Positions 35,679 to 44,725 of a stretch of DNA of 64,000 bases are shown in pieces. Made by a program: the position numbers and the translations under genes. The notes below the pieces were generated by a model. That model was not told the DNA's origin. It made no database searches and worked only from the letters and a program-made list of their open reading frames with translations. Origin of the DNA: Zeimonas sp964538505 (GTDB lineage: Bacteria > Pseudomonadota > Gammaproteobacteria > Burkholderiales > Burkholderiaceae_E); the NCBI GenBank assembly GCA_964538505.1, contig CAZIDY010000009.1, positions 32,976-96,975 of the forward strand, in the 5' to 3' direction. Position 1 is the first letter of the stretch. Each line of letters opens with the position of its first letter.

Positions 35679-36773
35679 TTATCCGAGTCCGCGGACGATG
35701 TACGGTCCGATCGCACGTACGAGCCATCGCGGCAATCGTCGCCAGGTGGCGATCATGACTCGGTACTTCGGATTCAGCGGATTGTTCTGCGGAATCGCCT
35801 GGCGTCGAAGCAGCCGATACTCGTAGACCAGCGGCGTCGGCTCGAACCCCCAGTTCTTCTTGAAATCGAAGGGCCCGGTACCGCGTTTGCTGCGTCCGTA
35901 ATCGAAAACCCGGCAGCCTCGTTCGGTGGCGCGCCGCATCAGCTCCCAGTACTTGAAGTCGTTCGCCGCGAGGTCGCGGGCGCGCGGCGAATCTCCCGCG
36001 TGCATCGGTAGTACTTCATCGCGGTGATACAGGCTCAATACCGCGCTCACCGGCTCGCGCTTCGCGTCGCGTACGACGAGCACCTCGGCGCGCTCGCCGA
36101 AGGCCTCGAGCAGCAGCTCGAAAAAGCGCTTGCGGTGCGGAGGCGTGCCGTGTCGGTGGACGTTGTCGGCGAAGAGCTCGAAGAAGGCGTCGAGATCGCC
36201 CGTGTCACTACGCAGCGCGTTGCGGATTCCCTTGCGCACCATCGCGCGCTGCTTGCGCGGTACCGCAGCAAGATTCGCTTCCGGGTTCTCGAGGAGTGCT
36301 TTGCGAAAAGTGACGTACAGATCCTGGCGCGGCCAGTCGCGGTGTGAATCGCCGAGGCTGCGGTATTCGATGAACTCGACACCGAGCTCCCGGCCGATCG
36401 CTTCGGCGCGTTCATCGAGCGCGTCGTACGCCTCGCGGTCTTCCGCGAGTGGCCCGACGTATGGACAGAATGGCAGGCTTACCAGCGAATGCCCGAACAG
36501 CACCGTCTTGACCTCGACCAGCGGCAGCACGCCGACCACCTGATCGCCACGTCGAGCGACGAGAAAGTACGGGCGATGGCCGAAGGCCTCGGCAAGCACG
36601 TGACGCCACGCCCAGTCGTGGTAGATCGTTGCGTCCGGGCGCGTGTCGAGCCAGCGCTGCCAGTCTTCCCGGTCGGGGTTGCCGGCTTCCGCTACGGAAA
36701 CAGGAACTGCTGGGTTCCGATGTGCGTCGGGGTGTACCGGCTCGCGCAGCAGTTGCGGATCTTCGCGGTTCAT
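35679..36773 (-). CDS. FemAB-like protein of the XrtA/PEP-CTERM system
   Basis: A 364-residue protein with two tandem acyltransferase (FemAB/GNAT-like) folds. Recognisable segments are WLDTRPDATIYHDWAWRHVL, RRGDQVVGVLPLVEVK, the AAVPRKQRAMVRKGIRNALR helix and, at the end, FDYGRSKRGTGPFDFKKNWG, characteristic of the PEP-CTERM-associated FemAB family. Family members probably transfer an aminoacyl group from aminoacyl-tRNA onto an amine in the polymer or anchor; this activity is inferred for this subfamily. The ATG overlaps the deacetylase stop, and the gene ends 48 bp before the exosortase start. Confidence 0.9.
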   Translation of the reverse strand: MNREDPQLLREPVHPDAHRNPAVPVSVAEAGNPDREDWQRWLDTRPDATIYHDWAWRHVLAEAFGHRPYFLVARRGDQVVGVLPLVEVKTVLFGHSLVSLPFCPYVGPLAEDREAYDALDERAEAIGRELGVEFIEYRSLGDSHRDWPRQDLYVTFRKALLENPEANLAAVPRKQRAMVRKGIRNALRSDTGDLDAFFELFADNVHRHGTPPHRKRFFELLLEAFGERAEVLVVRDAKREPVSAVLSLYHRDEVLPMHAGDSPRARDLAANDFKYWELMRRATERGCRVFDYGRSKRGTGPFDFKKNWGFEPTPLVYEYRLLRRQAIPQNNPLNPKYRVMIATWRRLPRWLVRAIGPYIVRGLG

Positions 36774-37642
36774 CGCGCACGATCCATGAGTGCATCCTTC
36801 GTGTCGAGGTGGGAGGCGAACACCTCGTCGACACGCCCCCAGCAGAAGTCGCGCAACAGCCGGTCGAGCCGTCCCGCCGTTCGTTCCAGGTTCACGTAGT
36901 GGCGGAATCTCGATTTTGCATTTGCCTGGCGGACGCGCGGCTGCTCCGGGTCGACTTCCCAAGGGTGGAAGTAGAAGATGCACGGCTCGCGCTCACGCTC
37001 GTTGATGTGCCGGATGCTCCAGCGTGATACCGGATACGGCAGCAGGCGGAAGTACCCGCCGCCCGAGGCGGGCAGATTGCGACCGAGCATCCGCAGCGAG
37101 CTGGGCGGGATCTCGACGACCCCCGAAGGCGTCCGCCAGGCGAAGCGCGGTGCCTCGGGCATTCCGTAGTGGTCGTGTGCGATCGGGTAGACGCTCGAGC
37201 TGTACGCGTGGCCGGTCTCGGCGATGACATCGTGCGCCCACAGGTTGGCGGCGCCGATCGAGAAGCTCGGTGCGCGGTAGCCGCGCACGGCCACGCCGGC
37301 GATCTCCTCCAGCAGCGCTTTCGAGCGGGACAGGTCATCGTGGAAGGCCTCGCGCGACAGCTCGCTCGCGCGCGCATGCGCATAGCCGTGACTCGCCAGC
37401 TCGTGACCGCAGGAGACGATCTCGCGGATCATCTCCGGATACCGCTCGGCGATCCAGCCGAGCGTAAAGAATGTGGCGCGCGTTTCGTGCCGGTCGAGCA
37501 GTTCGAGAATGAGCTCGATATTGCGCTCGACGCGGCAGGGGAGCGTTTCCCATCGGGAGCGGTCGATGTACGGCGCGAAGGCGGCAACCTGGAAGTAGTC
37601 TTCCACGTCGATCGACATCGCATTGATCGGCTTGTGCTGCAT
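36770..37642 (-). CDS. XrtA-associated polysaccharide deacetylase
   Basis: A 290-residue protein starting MQHKPINAMSIDVEDYFQVA, the hallmark of the PEP-CTERM-locus deacetylase family (NodB domain plus DUF3473). The metal-binding SHGYAHAR, ATFFTLGWIAERYP and VRGYRAPSFSIG segments are present. The C-terminal part has YFRLLPYPVSRW and CIFYFHPWEVDPEQPR, the DUF3473 signature. It removes acetyl groups from amino sugars of the polymer, exposing free amines that FemAB or acyltransferases could modify. No signal peptide is seen, so action may be cytoplasmic. A longer upstream frame overlaps the ATPase gene and was rejected. Confidence 0.92.
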   Translation of the reverse strand: MQHKPINAMSIDVEDYFQVAAFAPYIDRSRWETLPCRVERNIELILELLDRHETRATFFTLGWIAERYPEMIREIVSCGHELASHGYAHARASELSREAFHDDLSRSKALLEEIAGVAVRGYRAPSFSIGAANLWAHDVIAETGHAYSSSVYPIAHDHYGMPEAPRFAWRTPSGVVEIPPSSLRMLGRNLPASGGGYFRLLPYPVSRWSIRHINEREREPCIFYFHPWEVDPEQPRVRQANAKSRFRHYVNLERTAGRLDRLLRDFCWGRVDEVFASHLDTKDALMDRAR

Positions 37643-37656
37643 GCTTCGTGCGCTGC

Positions 37657-38718
37657 TCAAGCGACGTTTCGTTCTTTGTCGGACGCGCGGGTGCGCAGCA
37701 GCCGCAGCACCTTCTTCAGGGTGCCGAAGATCATGCCGGTGGTCGATTCGAGGATCGCCACGCGTTCTTCGAGCGCGGCGAGCGAGGGAGGGGAAGCCTC
37801 GCTGTCGCCCGTGTGCGGGGAATCGGTCTCGCTGCTGATGGATGCAGTCGGGCCCGCACTGCCGTTGGTGTCGGTCGCGACCGATCCCACGAAACTCCGG
37901 CGCGGGCCGAGCTCCATCTTGAGCTCGGCGGCGACCTCGACGACATCGCTCTCGGCCAGCGTGTGCTTCTCGCCGAGATAGCCGGCAAGCAGCAGCCGGT
38001 CGACGAGCGTGTTGATGCGCCGGGGGATTCCGTGCGTGAGCGCGAAGATCCGGTCGAACGCGGCCGGTTCGAACGAGGGATCGCCTTTCCATCCGACGTG
38101 CGCCAGCCGGTACTCGATGTACTGCTGCGTTTCCTGCCGGTCCAGCGGGCCCAGATGATAGGCGGCGATGATCCGTTGCTTGAGCTGCCGCATCTCGGGC
38201 CGCTGCATCAGGTCGCGCAGCTCGGGCTGGCCGAGCAGGAAGCTTTGCAGCGTGGCCTTGGTGCCGAGCTGGAAATTCGACAGCATGCGCAGTTCTTCGA
38301 TGGCGCGCGCGCCCAGGTTCTGCGCTTCGTCGACGATGAGCAGCGCGCGCTTTCCCTGGCCCTGCAGCTCGCGCAGGTAGGCCTCGAGCCGGATCAGCAG
38401 CGTCGACTTGTCGCCGGTGTCGGTGGGCAGACCGAAGGAGCTGGCAACGATGCGTACGAGGTCTTCGGCCTCGAGTTGGGTCGTGACGATCTGCACCGGG
38501 ACGACGTTGTTCGCCGGAAGGCGGCGCAGCAGTTGTTGCACGAGCGTGGTCTTGCCCGCGCCCACCTCGCCGGTAACGACGATGAAGCCTTCGGCCTGGT
38601 GCAGCCCGTACTCGAGATAGGCCATCGCGCGGCGGTGGCCGCGGCTGCCGAAGAAGAACTCCGGGTCCGGGCTGAGCTGGAACGGTTTGCCCGAAAGCCG
38701 GTAGAACGACTCGTACAT
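37657..38718 (-). CDS. XrtA-associated secretion ATPase (AAA)
   Basis: A 353-residue protein with the N-terminal FYRLSGKPFQLSPDPEFFF segment of the PEP-CTERM-locus ATPase family. Walker A is GEVGAGKTT (residues 50-58) and Walker B ALLIVDEAQNL (near 130). Sensor-like regions KTTL and AYHLGPLDRQETQQYIEYRL follow, with a C-terminal helical tail. It resembles the ExeA/GspA-type ATPases and probably powers assembly or gating of the export complex at the inner membrane. The ATG overlaps the stop of the upstream outer-membrane gene (TGATG). Confidence 0.92.
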   Translation of the reverse strand: MYESFYRLSGKPFQLSPDPEFFFGSRGHRRAMAYLEYGLHQAEGFIVVTGEVGAGKTTLVQQLLRRLPANNVVPVQIVTTQLEAEDLVRIVASSFGLPTDTGDKSTLLIRLEAYLRELQGQGKRALLIVDEAQNLGARAIEELRMLSNFQLGTKATLQSFLLGQPELRDLMQRPEMRQLKQRIIAAYHLGPLDRQETQQYIEYRLAHVGWKGDPSFEPAAFDRIFALTHGIPRRINTLVDRLLLAGYLGEKHTLAESDVVEVAAELKMELGPRRSFVGSVATDTNGSAGPTASISSETDSPHTGDSEASPPSLAALEERVAILESTTGMIFGTLKKVLRLLRTRASDKERNVA

Positions 38719-40361
38719 CAGAAGAACCTCATGTCGACGCCGGCGTAGACCGCGTTCTCGTTGTAGCTGGTGCTGCGGCCTTCGCCCGACTGCACGGTTC
38801 TGCGCACGCCGGCGAAGCCGGCGACATCGCTGGTGATCCAGGTGCGATATCCGAGACGGAAGGTGGTGTACGTCGTCTCGAAGAACGCCGTCGGCGATTC
38901 GATCCGGCGTCGATCGATGCTGAAGTCCGCCGCCGATCGCCCGTCGAGCCGATGCGAGTAGGCGGCGACCAGGCCGCGCTCGCGGAACTCGCCGACGAAG
39001 ATCCCTCCGAAGGTTGCGCTTCCGCGGATGCCGGTGAACTGCGTGGTCGACTGCAGCTCGGTGGTCGACTCCCGGTTCGAGAAGAAGCCCGTGAACGTGA
39101 GCGCATTGCGCGGGCCGCGCAGCCCCCAGAACGCGGTGAGACGCCGGTCGAGCACCGCGGCGTCGGTGAACATGCCCTGGGTGAGCACCGTTCCCGGCGG
39201 CAGCACGATGCCGGCCGACAGCAGGCTGCTGATCACCGGGTTGGTCTGCGCGAGACTCGGCCCGAAGCCGCCCGACGTGAGCGACGTGGGATCGAACAGC
39301 AGCAGCGATGCATCGGCGCTGGTGAGCACGGAACGGGCGTAGCGCAGACCCATCGTCGCACGCTGCGTCGAATGCGATACGGCGAGATTGCCCACGGTGC
39401 CGTAGTAACGCTTCGAGATCGAACCGTTGACCGTCGTGCGGCGAAACGGCGTCCAGTCGAAGCCGGCGCCGGGTGCATAGCCCTCGTCGTCGCCGTCTTC
39501 GTCGAAGACTCCCTCGATGTACTCGTAATCGATCGTTCCGAAGACGCGCAACGACGGATAGACGGTGTAGTAGAGCGCGGCGCCCGAGTTCTGCCGGTCG
39601 CGCGTGACGCCGTTCTCGAACTCGCGCCGCTGCATCTCGCCGTACCAGCGCCAGTTCCATCGCGACGCGCCCTGGATGCCGTTCACATGGGCGGACGCCC
39701 GGTGGTTGAGCTTCGCCGTGGCGAAGTTGCTGTTGCCGCCGGTATGGGCCAGCGTGTAGCGCAGCTGATAGGTCGCGATCCGCCCGAGCGTGTCCTGGTA
39801 CCACGGCGAGACGCTGAAGTGACGAACGTTCGACGTATTCGTGAATGACGAGGCCGGGTCGCTCGAAACGGCGCCGGTAGGCGTGGCGCCGATCGTTCCC
39901 ATGAAGCCGGTCAGGTCGACGCCCAGGCGGTCGTCGACGAGCGCGAAGCTTCCGCGCGCGTTCAGCGCGTGTCGGAAGAAATTGGTTTCGCTCTCGCGCA
40001 GGCGCACGAAGTTGCGGATCTGATAGAAGAGCCGGTAGCTTGCGCGTGGGGCGTTCGACTGCGCGATCACGTACGGAGAAACCTCCAGGACGATGTCGCT
40101 GTCGCCGCCCCGACTTCGGTGCCCGACGTTGTTCGACCACATTGCCGTCGAACGCACGCCGGCCTGGATCGACGGCTTCTCCAGCGGGTAGCCGAGCCCG
40201 AGCAGTCCTTGTGCTGTCGCGCCGGACGACAGTGCCAGCGCTGCCGTGCAGAAGGCTGTGTGCCGCGCCGCTCGTCGCAGAGCGGCGGCTGCATCACGAC
40301 GAGCCCGCAGCGCCGTATCCGTAGCCGTATCCGTAGCCCTGGTAGTAGCCGTTGCTCTCAA
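38718..40361 (-). CDS. XrtA-associated outer-membrane protein
   Basis: A beta-rich protein of about 500 residues after its signal peptide, which ends ...ALALSSGATAQG. It matches the PEP-CTERM system-associated outer-membrane family, with alternating strands and a C terminus ending NENAVYAGVDMRFF, a typical final beta-strand of a barrel with terminal Phe. It likely forms the outer-membrane channel for the polymer. The start is a problem: no ATG or GTG occurs in frame before the signal peptide. The TTG at 40361 overlaps the Tyr-rich tail of the kinase gene by 68 bp; a CTG nearer the signal sequence is the other option. The ATG at 40287 is out of frame. Confidence 0.8.
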   Translation of the reverse strand: MRATATTRATDTATDTALRARRDAAAALRRAARHTAFCTAALALSSGATAQGLLGLGYPLEKPSIQAGVRSTAMWSNNVGHRSRGGDSDIVLEVSPYVIAQSNAPRASYRLFYQIRNFVRLRESETNFFRHALNARGSFALVDDRLGVDLTGFMGTIGATPTGAVSSDPASSFTNTSNVRHFSVSPWYQDTLGRIATYQLRYTLAHTGGNSNFATAKLNHRASAHVNGIQGASRWNWRWYGEMQRREFENGVTRDRQNSGAALYYTVYPSLRVFGTIDYEYIEGVFDEDGDDEGYAPGAGFDWTPFRRTTVNGSISKRYYGTVGNLAVSHSTQRATMGLRYARSVLTSADASLLLFDPTSLTSGGFGPSLAQTNPVISSLLSAGIVLPPGTVLTQGMFTDAAVLDRRLTAFWGLRGPRNALTFTGFFSNRESTTELQSTTQFTGIRGSATFGGIFVGEFRERGLVAAYSHRLDGRSAADFSIDRRRIESPTAFFETTYTTFRLGYRTWITSDVAGFAGVRRTVQSGEGRSTSYNENAVYAGVDMRFF

Positions 40362-41289
40362 TGTTGTGCGCCTTGTTCAGGACCAGCCCGACGATCTCGT
40401 TCGACTCGATGGTGGACAACGCCTGCGTGACCGCTTCGCGGGAAGTGCGTCCCGACTCGACGACCATGACGATCTGCCCCATGTACGACGCCAGCACGCG
40501 GGCCTCGGTCGTGACGAGCAACGGCGGCGAGTCGAAGATCAGCACGCACTGGGGGTAGCGCCTGCTGAGCTCGTCGAGCAGGCGGCCCATTGCGTCGCTC
40601 GCGAGCCACTCGGTGGCATGTTGGTCGTGCCGGCCCGCGGGCAGCAGCGACAGCGTTTCGACGTTGGTCTGGAGAACCAGTTGCGAGAGGTCGGGCTTGC
40701 CGTCGATGAGCCAGTCCATCAGGCCGACGTCGGCATGAATGCCCAGCTCTCGCGGAATCGTCGGACGGGCAACGTCGGCGTCGATCAGCAGCACGCCGTG
40801 ATCGCGTTCGGCCGCAATGCTCATCGCGAGGTTCACCGACGTGAAGCTCTTGCCTTCGCCGGGGAATGCGCTCGTCACCATGATGCGCTTGCCGTTGTGT
40901 ACCGGGGGTTGTCCATGGCGGCCGAAAGCGTTGCCAAGCAGCGGGCGCTTGATGACGCGGAACTCGTGCGAGCTCTGGGTGGCCGGTCCGTTCGGCACGA
41001 CCATGCCGCGCGCCCGCAGGCCGTCGAGGTGGATGCGAACCGGTTCACGCTCGTGCGGCGGGGGAACGGCAGTTGTGCTTCCGCTCCGCGGAGTCCGCTC
41101 CTCGCGAGGACGCTCGGCTTCGAGGACAGCCACTTCATCCGGTGGGCTGGATTCGAAGCGGTCGGCAAGGGCTTCGATGGAGGTGCGACGCTCGGCGCCC
41201 GGAGATGCGGGCGCGTCCGATACCGGCGGGTTGTCCGCGACAGGCTGATTCTCGTTCAGCCGCGCGACAGCGCGTTCGATCAGGCTCAT
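40294..41289 (-). CDS. XrtA-associated tyrosine autokinase
   Basis: A 331-residue soluble BY-kinase starting MSLIERAVARLNENQ. The Walker A loop is TSAFPGEGKSFTSVNLA, the A' region VLLIDADVARP and the B region CVLIFDSPPLL. It ends in a Tyr/Gly-rich tail (GYYQGYGYGYGYGAAGSS) that is the expected autophosphorylation cluster. It pairs with the chain-length protein just upstream, whose inner-membrane helices activate such kinases in other systems, and so controls polymer length and export. The tail is encoded by short direct repeats that overlap the start region of the next gene. Confidence 0.92.
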   Translation of the reverse strand: MSLIERAVARLNENQPVADNPPVSDAPASPGAERRTSIEALADRFESSPPDEVAVLEAERPREERTPRSGSTTAVPPPHEREPVRIHLDGLRARGMVVPNGPATQSSHEFRVIKRPLLGNAFGRHGQPPVHNGKRIMVTSAFPGEGKSFTSVNLAMSIAAERDHGVLLIDADVARPTIPRELGIHADVGLMDWLIDGKPDLSQLVLQTNVETLSLLPAGRHDQHATEWLASDAMGRLLDELSRRYPQCVLIFDSPPLLVTTEARVLASYMGQIVMVVESGRTSREAVTQALSTIESNEIVGLVLNKAHNIESNGYYQGYGYGYGYGAAGSS

Positions 41290-41299
41290 CGGGCGGTCC

Positions 41300-42868
41300 T
41301 TAGCGTGGGGCGCCTTGCAGCGCGAAATATGCAATCGCGAGCCCGAACAACGCGACGTACCCCACGGTGCTGCCGGCGAAGGCGATGGTCGCAAATCTTG
41401 CGCGAGTGCGTTCGGCGGCGGTGGAGATGTACGAGACGCCACCGAGCAGCGGAAGGCCGGTTTCGCGTGCGAGCGAGCGCAGATCGAGGAACGTGGGCCG
41501 CAGCTGATCGCGCAGGAAAGCGACCGCAACGCCTGCCCCGAGCGACACGAGCAGCACCATGCCCAGCATTCCGGGGCGATTCGGGCCGACCGGGTTCGGA
41601 TTCACCCGGGGCGGGTCGATGACGCGGAACTCGCCGATACCGGCCGATGCATCCAGCTCGCCTGACATCTGCGCCGATTCGCGACGTGAGAGCAGCTTCT
41701 CGTAGTTGGCCCTGTTGACGTCGTAGTCGCGATTGAGCTGCTTGTACTCGGCTTCGATGCGGGGGACCGCCTGCACGAGCTCGCGCGCTTCGGCGAGTCG
41801 ATGCTCGAAATCGGCCGCGCGGGTGCGCAACGAAGCGACCTGCGCATCGGCGTCCGCGACTGCGATCCGCAGCTCCCGGAAAATCGGGTTCGCCATCGTT
41901 CCGCCGGAATCACCGGCCGCCGAGGCTGCGGCGATCTTCTTGCGTGCGGCGTCGCGTTGCGATTCCAGTTCCTTCAGCACGCGTTCGGTGGCGACGACGT
42001 CGGGATGCACGTCGGTGAACCGGAGCTTCAGCTCGTCGAGCCGCTGGCGTTGTGCCTCGATGCGCGCGTCGAACTCGGTGGACTGCGACGCTGCTGCGCT
42101 GGCAATCGGGATCTCGGGTGGCCCCATGACCAGCGGCGCAGACCCGATGATCTGCTTGCGCAGTTCGTCTCGTGCCGTCTCGGCCTGCCGCACCTGCAGA
42201 CGCGCTTCGCGCAGTTCCGATTCGAGTAGTGCGACCTGCGCAAGATAGTCGGGCGCGAGCCCCGGCATCAGCCGCATGTTGCGGATCTTGAAGTCCTTCA
42301 GTGCACTCTCCGCGGTAACCAGTTTTTGCTCGTACGCCGCGATCTGCTCGTCGATGAACTTCTGCGCCTGCGCGGTGTCGCGGCGCTTCGCGCCCATGCT
42401 CGACTCGACGAAGATGTTCAGCAGCGACTGCACGACATTGCGCGCCTGTTGAGGATCAGCGCTCTCGTAGCTGATCGAGTAGAGGTTGTCACCGCGTCCG
42501 AAGGCACTGAACTTGATGCCCTTCATCAGCTGGTCGACGATCGCGTCGCGCTCGGCCTGATTGTTCGCCTTCAGGTCGAGATCGGCTGCGCGCACGACGC
42601 GCTCGGCGTTGGGGCGGCTCACCAGCGTGCGCGCCATCATGTCGACGACCTGGTTCACGTTTGGCTCGACGGCCAGGCCGCTCAACAGCGGCTTGAGGAT
42701 TGTCTGCGTGTCGACGTGAACCCGTGCCGATGCGCTGAAGCGATCGGGTAACGTCGACACGTAGTACGCCCCCGCAATGCCGATGAGCACCGCCACCAGC
42801 AGCGCGCTCCATCGATAGAACCAGATCGCGCGCAGCGTCGAGCGGATCAGCGCAAGTGTTTCTGCCAT
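41300..42868 (-). CDS. XrtA-associated polysaccharide chain-length determinant
   Basis: A 522-residue Wzz-type inner-membrane protein. The N-terminal helix is FYRWSALLVAVLIGIAGAYY, followed by the Wzz signature PDRFSASARVHVDTQTILKP. The long periplasmic part has predicted coiled coil (about residues 170-400, rich in Glu, Arg, Leu), and a C-terminal PPRVNPNPVGPNRPGMLGMV precedes the last hydrophobic helices. Unlike Wzc it has no fused kinase domain; the kinase is the separate next gene 10 bp downstream. It sets polymer length and forms the inner-membrane part of the export apparatus with the export lipoprotein. Confidence 0.92.
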   Translation of the reverse strand: MAETLALIRSTLRAIWFYRWSALLVAVLIGIAGAYYVSTLPDRFSASARVHVDTQTILKPLLSGLAVEPNVNQVVDMMARTLVSRPNAERVVRAADLDLKANNQAERDAIVDQLMKGIKFSAFGRGDNLYSISYESADPQQARNVVQSLLNIFVESSMGAKRRDTAQAQKFIDEQIAAYEQKLVTAESALKDFKIRNMRLMPGLAPDYLAQVALLESELREARLQVRQAETARDELRKQIIGSAPLVMGPPEIPIASAAASQSTEFDARIEAQRQRLDELKLRFTDVHPDVVATERVLKELESQRDAARKKIAAASAAGDSGGTMANPIFRELRIAVADADAQVASLRTRAADFEHRLAEARELVQAVPRIEAEYKQLNRDYDVNRANYEKLLSRRESAQMSGELDASAGIGEFRVIDPPRVNPNPVGPNRPGMLGMVLLVSLGAGVAVAFLRDQLRPTFLDLRSLARETGLPLLGGVSYISTAAERTRARFATIAFAGSTVGYVALFGLAIAYFALQGAPR

Positions 42869-42882
42869 GCTTTACTGCTCTC

Positions 42883-43476
42883 TCAGAACCAGCTTTCGGG
42901 AATGATGATCACGTCGCCCGGCAGGACCTGGATGTTGGCGTCGACGTCGCCGCGCTTGATCAGGTCGGCGAGGCGGATGTTGTACGCCTTCTGCTCTGCA
43001 CCGCGGAACAGCACGGCGCGGTTGCCGGATGCGAAGTCGGTCAGGCCTCCGACGGCGATCATCACGTCGAGCAGCGTCATGTTCTGCCGGTAGGGCAGCG
43101 TGGCCGGCTTGACCGCCTGGCCGAGCACGCGGATCTGCTCGTCGTTGCCGCCGCCGAAGCCGGTGACCACTACGGTGACGACCGGATCCTGCAGGTATTT
43201 CGTCAGCGCCGTCTCGATTTCGCGGGCGAGCTCGGTCGGGTTCTTGCCCTGCGCGACCATGTCTTCCACGAGCGGCGTCGTGATGCGCCCGTCCGGACGC
43301 ACCGGCACCGAGCTCGACAGCTCGGGGTTGCGCCAGACGACGATGTTCAGCGTGTCGCCCGGCCCGATGACGTAGCGGTACTCGGGCTCGGCTGCGGTTG
43401 GGGGCGCTTCCGGCAGGGTGGACGCGCAGCCTGCCACCAGCACGGCGGCCAGAAATGCGACGAAGGATCGAAGCAT
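42883..43476 (-). CDS. XrtA-associated polysaccharide export lipoprotein (Wza-like)
   Basis: A 197-residue lipoprotein with signal MLRSFVAFLAAVLVAGCAST (lipobox VAGC, Cys17). The poly-export domain follows: YVIGPGDTLNIVVWRNPELS and VRPDGRITTPLVEDMVAQG, then a SLBB-like region QIRVLGQAVKPATLPY and a C-terminal VLPGDVIIIPESWF. It should form the periplasmic/outer-membrane passage for the polymer. It is the first gene of the minus-strand core operon, 14 bp before the chain-length gene. The upstream 169 bp contain a GC-rich spacer and the end of the transglycosylase gene, with no convincing promoter. Confidence 0.92.
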   Translation of the reverse strand: MLRSFVAFLAAVLVAGCASTLPEAPPTAAEPEYRYVIGPGDTLNIVVWRNPELSSSVPVRPDGRITTPLVEDMVAQGKNPTELAREIETALTKYLQDPVVTVVVTGFGGGNDEQIRVLGQAVKPATLPYRQNMTLLDVMIAVGGLTDFASGNRAVLFRGAEQKAYNIRLADLIKRGDVDANIQVLPGDVIIIPESWF

Positions 43477-43645
43477 CGAAACACTCCTCGTTGTTCGGGT
43501 TGCAGACCCGGTGTTCTTGACCACCCCGGCGGCGTCGCGTCCGGAGCCTCTGATAGTTTGTTCCCGATTCGGTCGTCCGGCGCGGCCGTCCGTCGGAGGC
43601 GCCTGCAACGATGCCACGCCGGGCTTCGTACCGCCCGGAACTACA

Positions 43646-44581
43646 TCACCGGGATCGGGTTGTTTCCTGGGTTTCGACCCCCGTCCGACGCGCCTGTTTC
43701 CGCAGCCACGGCGATGGATCGGTGACGCGGGCATCGAAGGGATGGAGATCGTGCGGGTAGAGCGCGCGGATTCGCTGCACGTAGGCGCGCGTTTCCGGAT
43801 AGGGCGGCACCCCGCGGGCGCGATCGACGGCGCCTTCGCCGGCGTTGTATCCCGCCAACGTGAGGGTAACGTCTCCCTGGAAATACGACAGCAGCCAGCG
43901 CAGGTACTTCATGCCGCCGCGCAGGTTGTCGACCGGATCGAAAACGTTGCGAACGGCGAAGCGCTCTGCGGTTTCGGGGATGAGCTGCATCAGCCCCTGC
44001 GCGTTCTTCGGCGAGCGGGCGAGCGGGTCGAAATTCGATTCGGTGCGCAGCACCGCCAGGACGAGCCGTGGGTCGAGCTCGAACTCCTGCGAGAGTTCGA
44101 GGATGGAGCGCGCGAGCTCGCCCCGTGGGCCGGCGAGCATGCGACGCAGGTCTGCGGTGCCGATCGGCGTGAGGCCGTCGATGCGCGGAAGCGGGGCAAC
44201 GCGCCGTATGAGGCAGTCGGGCAGTCTGTCCTGCTTCAGGTCGCTACGGATCAGCTGCGCGAGTTTTGCGGCAGCATGGTTGCCCAGTTTCGCGGCGCGA
44301 CGGAACAGCGTGTTCGCGATCTGGTCGTCGCGCGCTTGCCCGCGGGCATTGGCGTACATCCAGCCCATGCGCAGGTACGCTTCGGCATCGTTCATGCGGG
44401 CAGCGGTGCAATACAGATCGTGTGCTTTGGCGTAATCGCGGGGGACGCCTTCGGCGTTCTCGTACTGGATGCCTTCGCGCACGAGGTCCTGCGCTTTCGA
44501 TGCAGCGACGGCCGCCATCGGCGCGGCGCAGAACGAAGCGAGCAGGAACGAGGCAGCCAATGAACCGGACGCGCGCATCAT
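43646..44581 (-). CDS. Lytic transglycosylase with Sel1-like repeats
   Basis: A 311-residue exported protein with a Sec signal (LAASFLLASFCAAPMAAVAA). Sel1/TPR-like motifs follow, such as YLRMGWMYANARGQARDD and AHDLYCTAARMNDAEA. The C-terminal half is an SLT domain: LAVLRTESNFDPLARSPKNA (catalytic Glu in TESNF), GLMQLIPETAERFAV and LTLAGYNAGEGAV. It cleaves peptidoglycan, perhaps making room for the envelope-spanning export machine. Two adjacent ATG codons are possible starts. It is divergent from the dehydrogenase gene at 44726. Confidence 0.9.
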   Translation of the reverse strand: MMRASGSLAASFLLASFCAAPMAAVAASKAQDLVREGIQYENAEGVPRDYAKAHDLYCTAARMNDAEAYLRMGWMYANARGQARDDQIANTLFRRAAKLGNHAAAKLAQLIRSDLKQDRLPDCLIRRVAPLPRIDGLTPIGTADLRRMLAGPRGELARSILELSQEFELDPRLVLAVLRTESNFDPLARSPKNAQGLMQLIPETAERFAVRNVFDPVDNLRGGMKYLRWLLSYFQGDVTLTLAGYNAGEGAVDRARGVPPYPETRAYVQRIRALYPHDLHPFDARVTDPSPWLRKQARRTGVETQETTRSR

Positions 44582-44725
44582 CTTCTTCGAAGCTTCCGGG
44601 GCCCTATTGTAAGATCGGCGACCCTGCGGAACCGTGAATTGTTCCTCTTGCCGGCGACAGTCGGGTCGTACGATGACGCCCGGCGAGCGGTCTTTCTAAC
44701 ACAGTCGGAATTCCCGCATTACATC

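Noticed and set aside
43590..43625. Sigma-54 promoter upstream of the export lipoprotein gene
   Set aside because: A TGGCAT and a TTGC are present on the minus strand but are 3 bp too close together.
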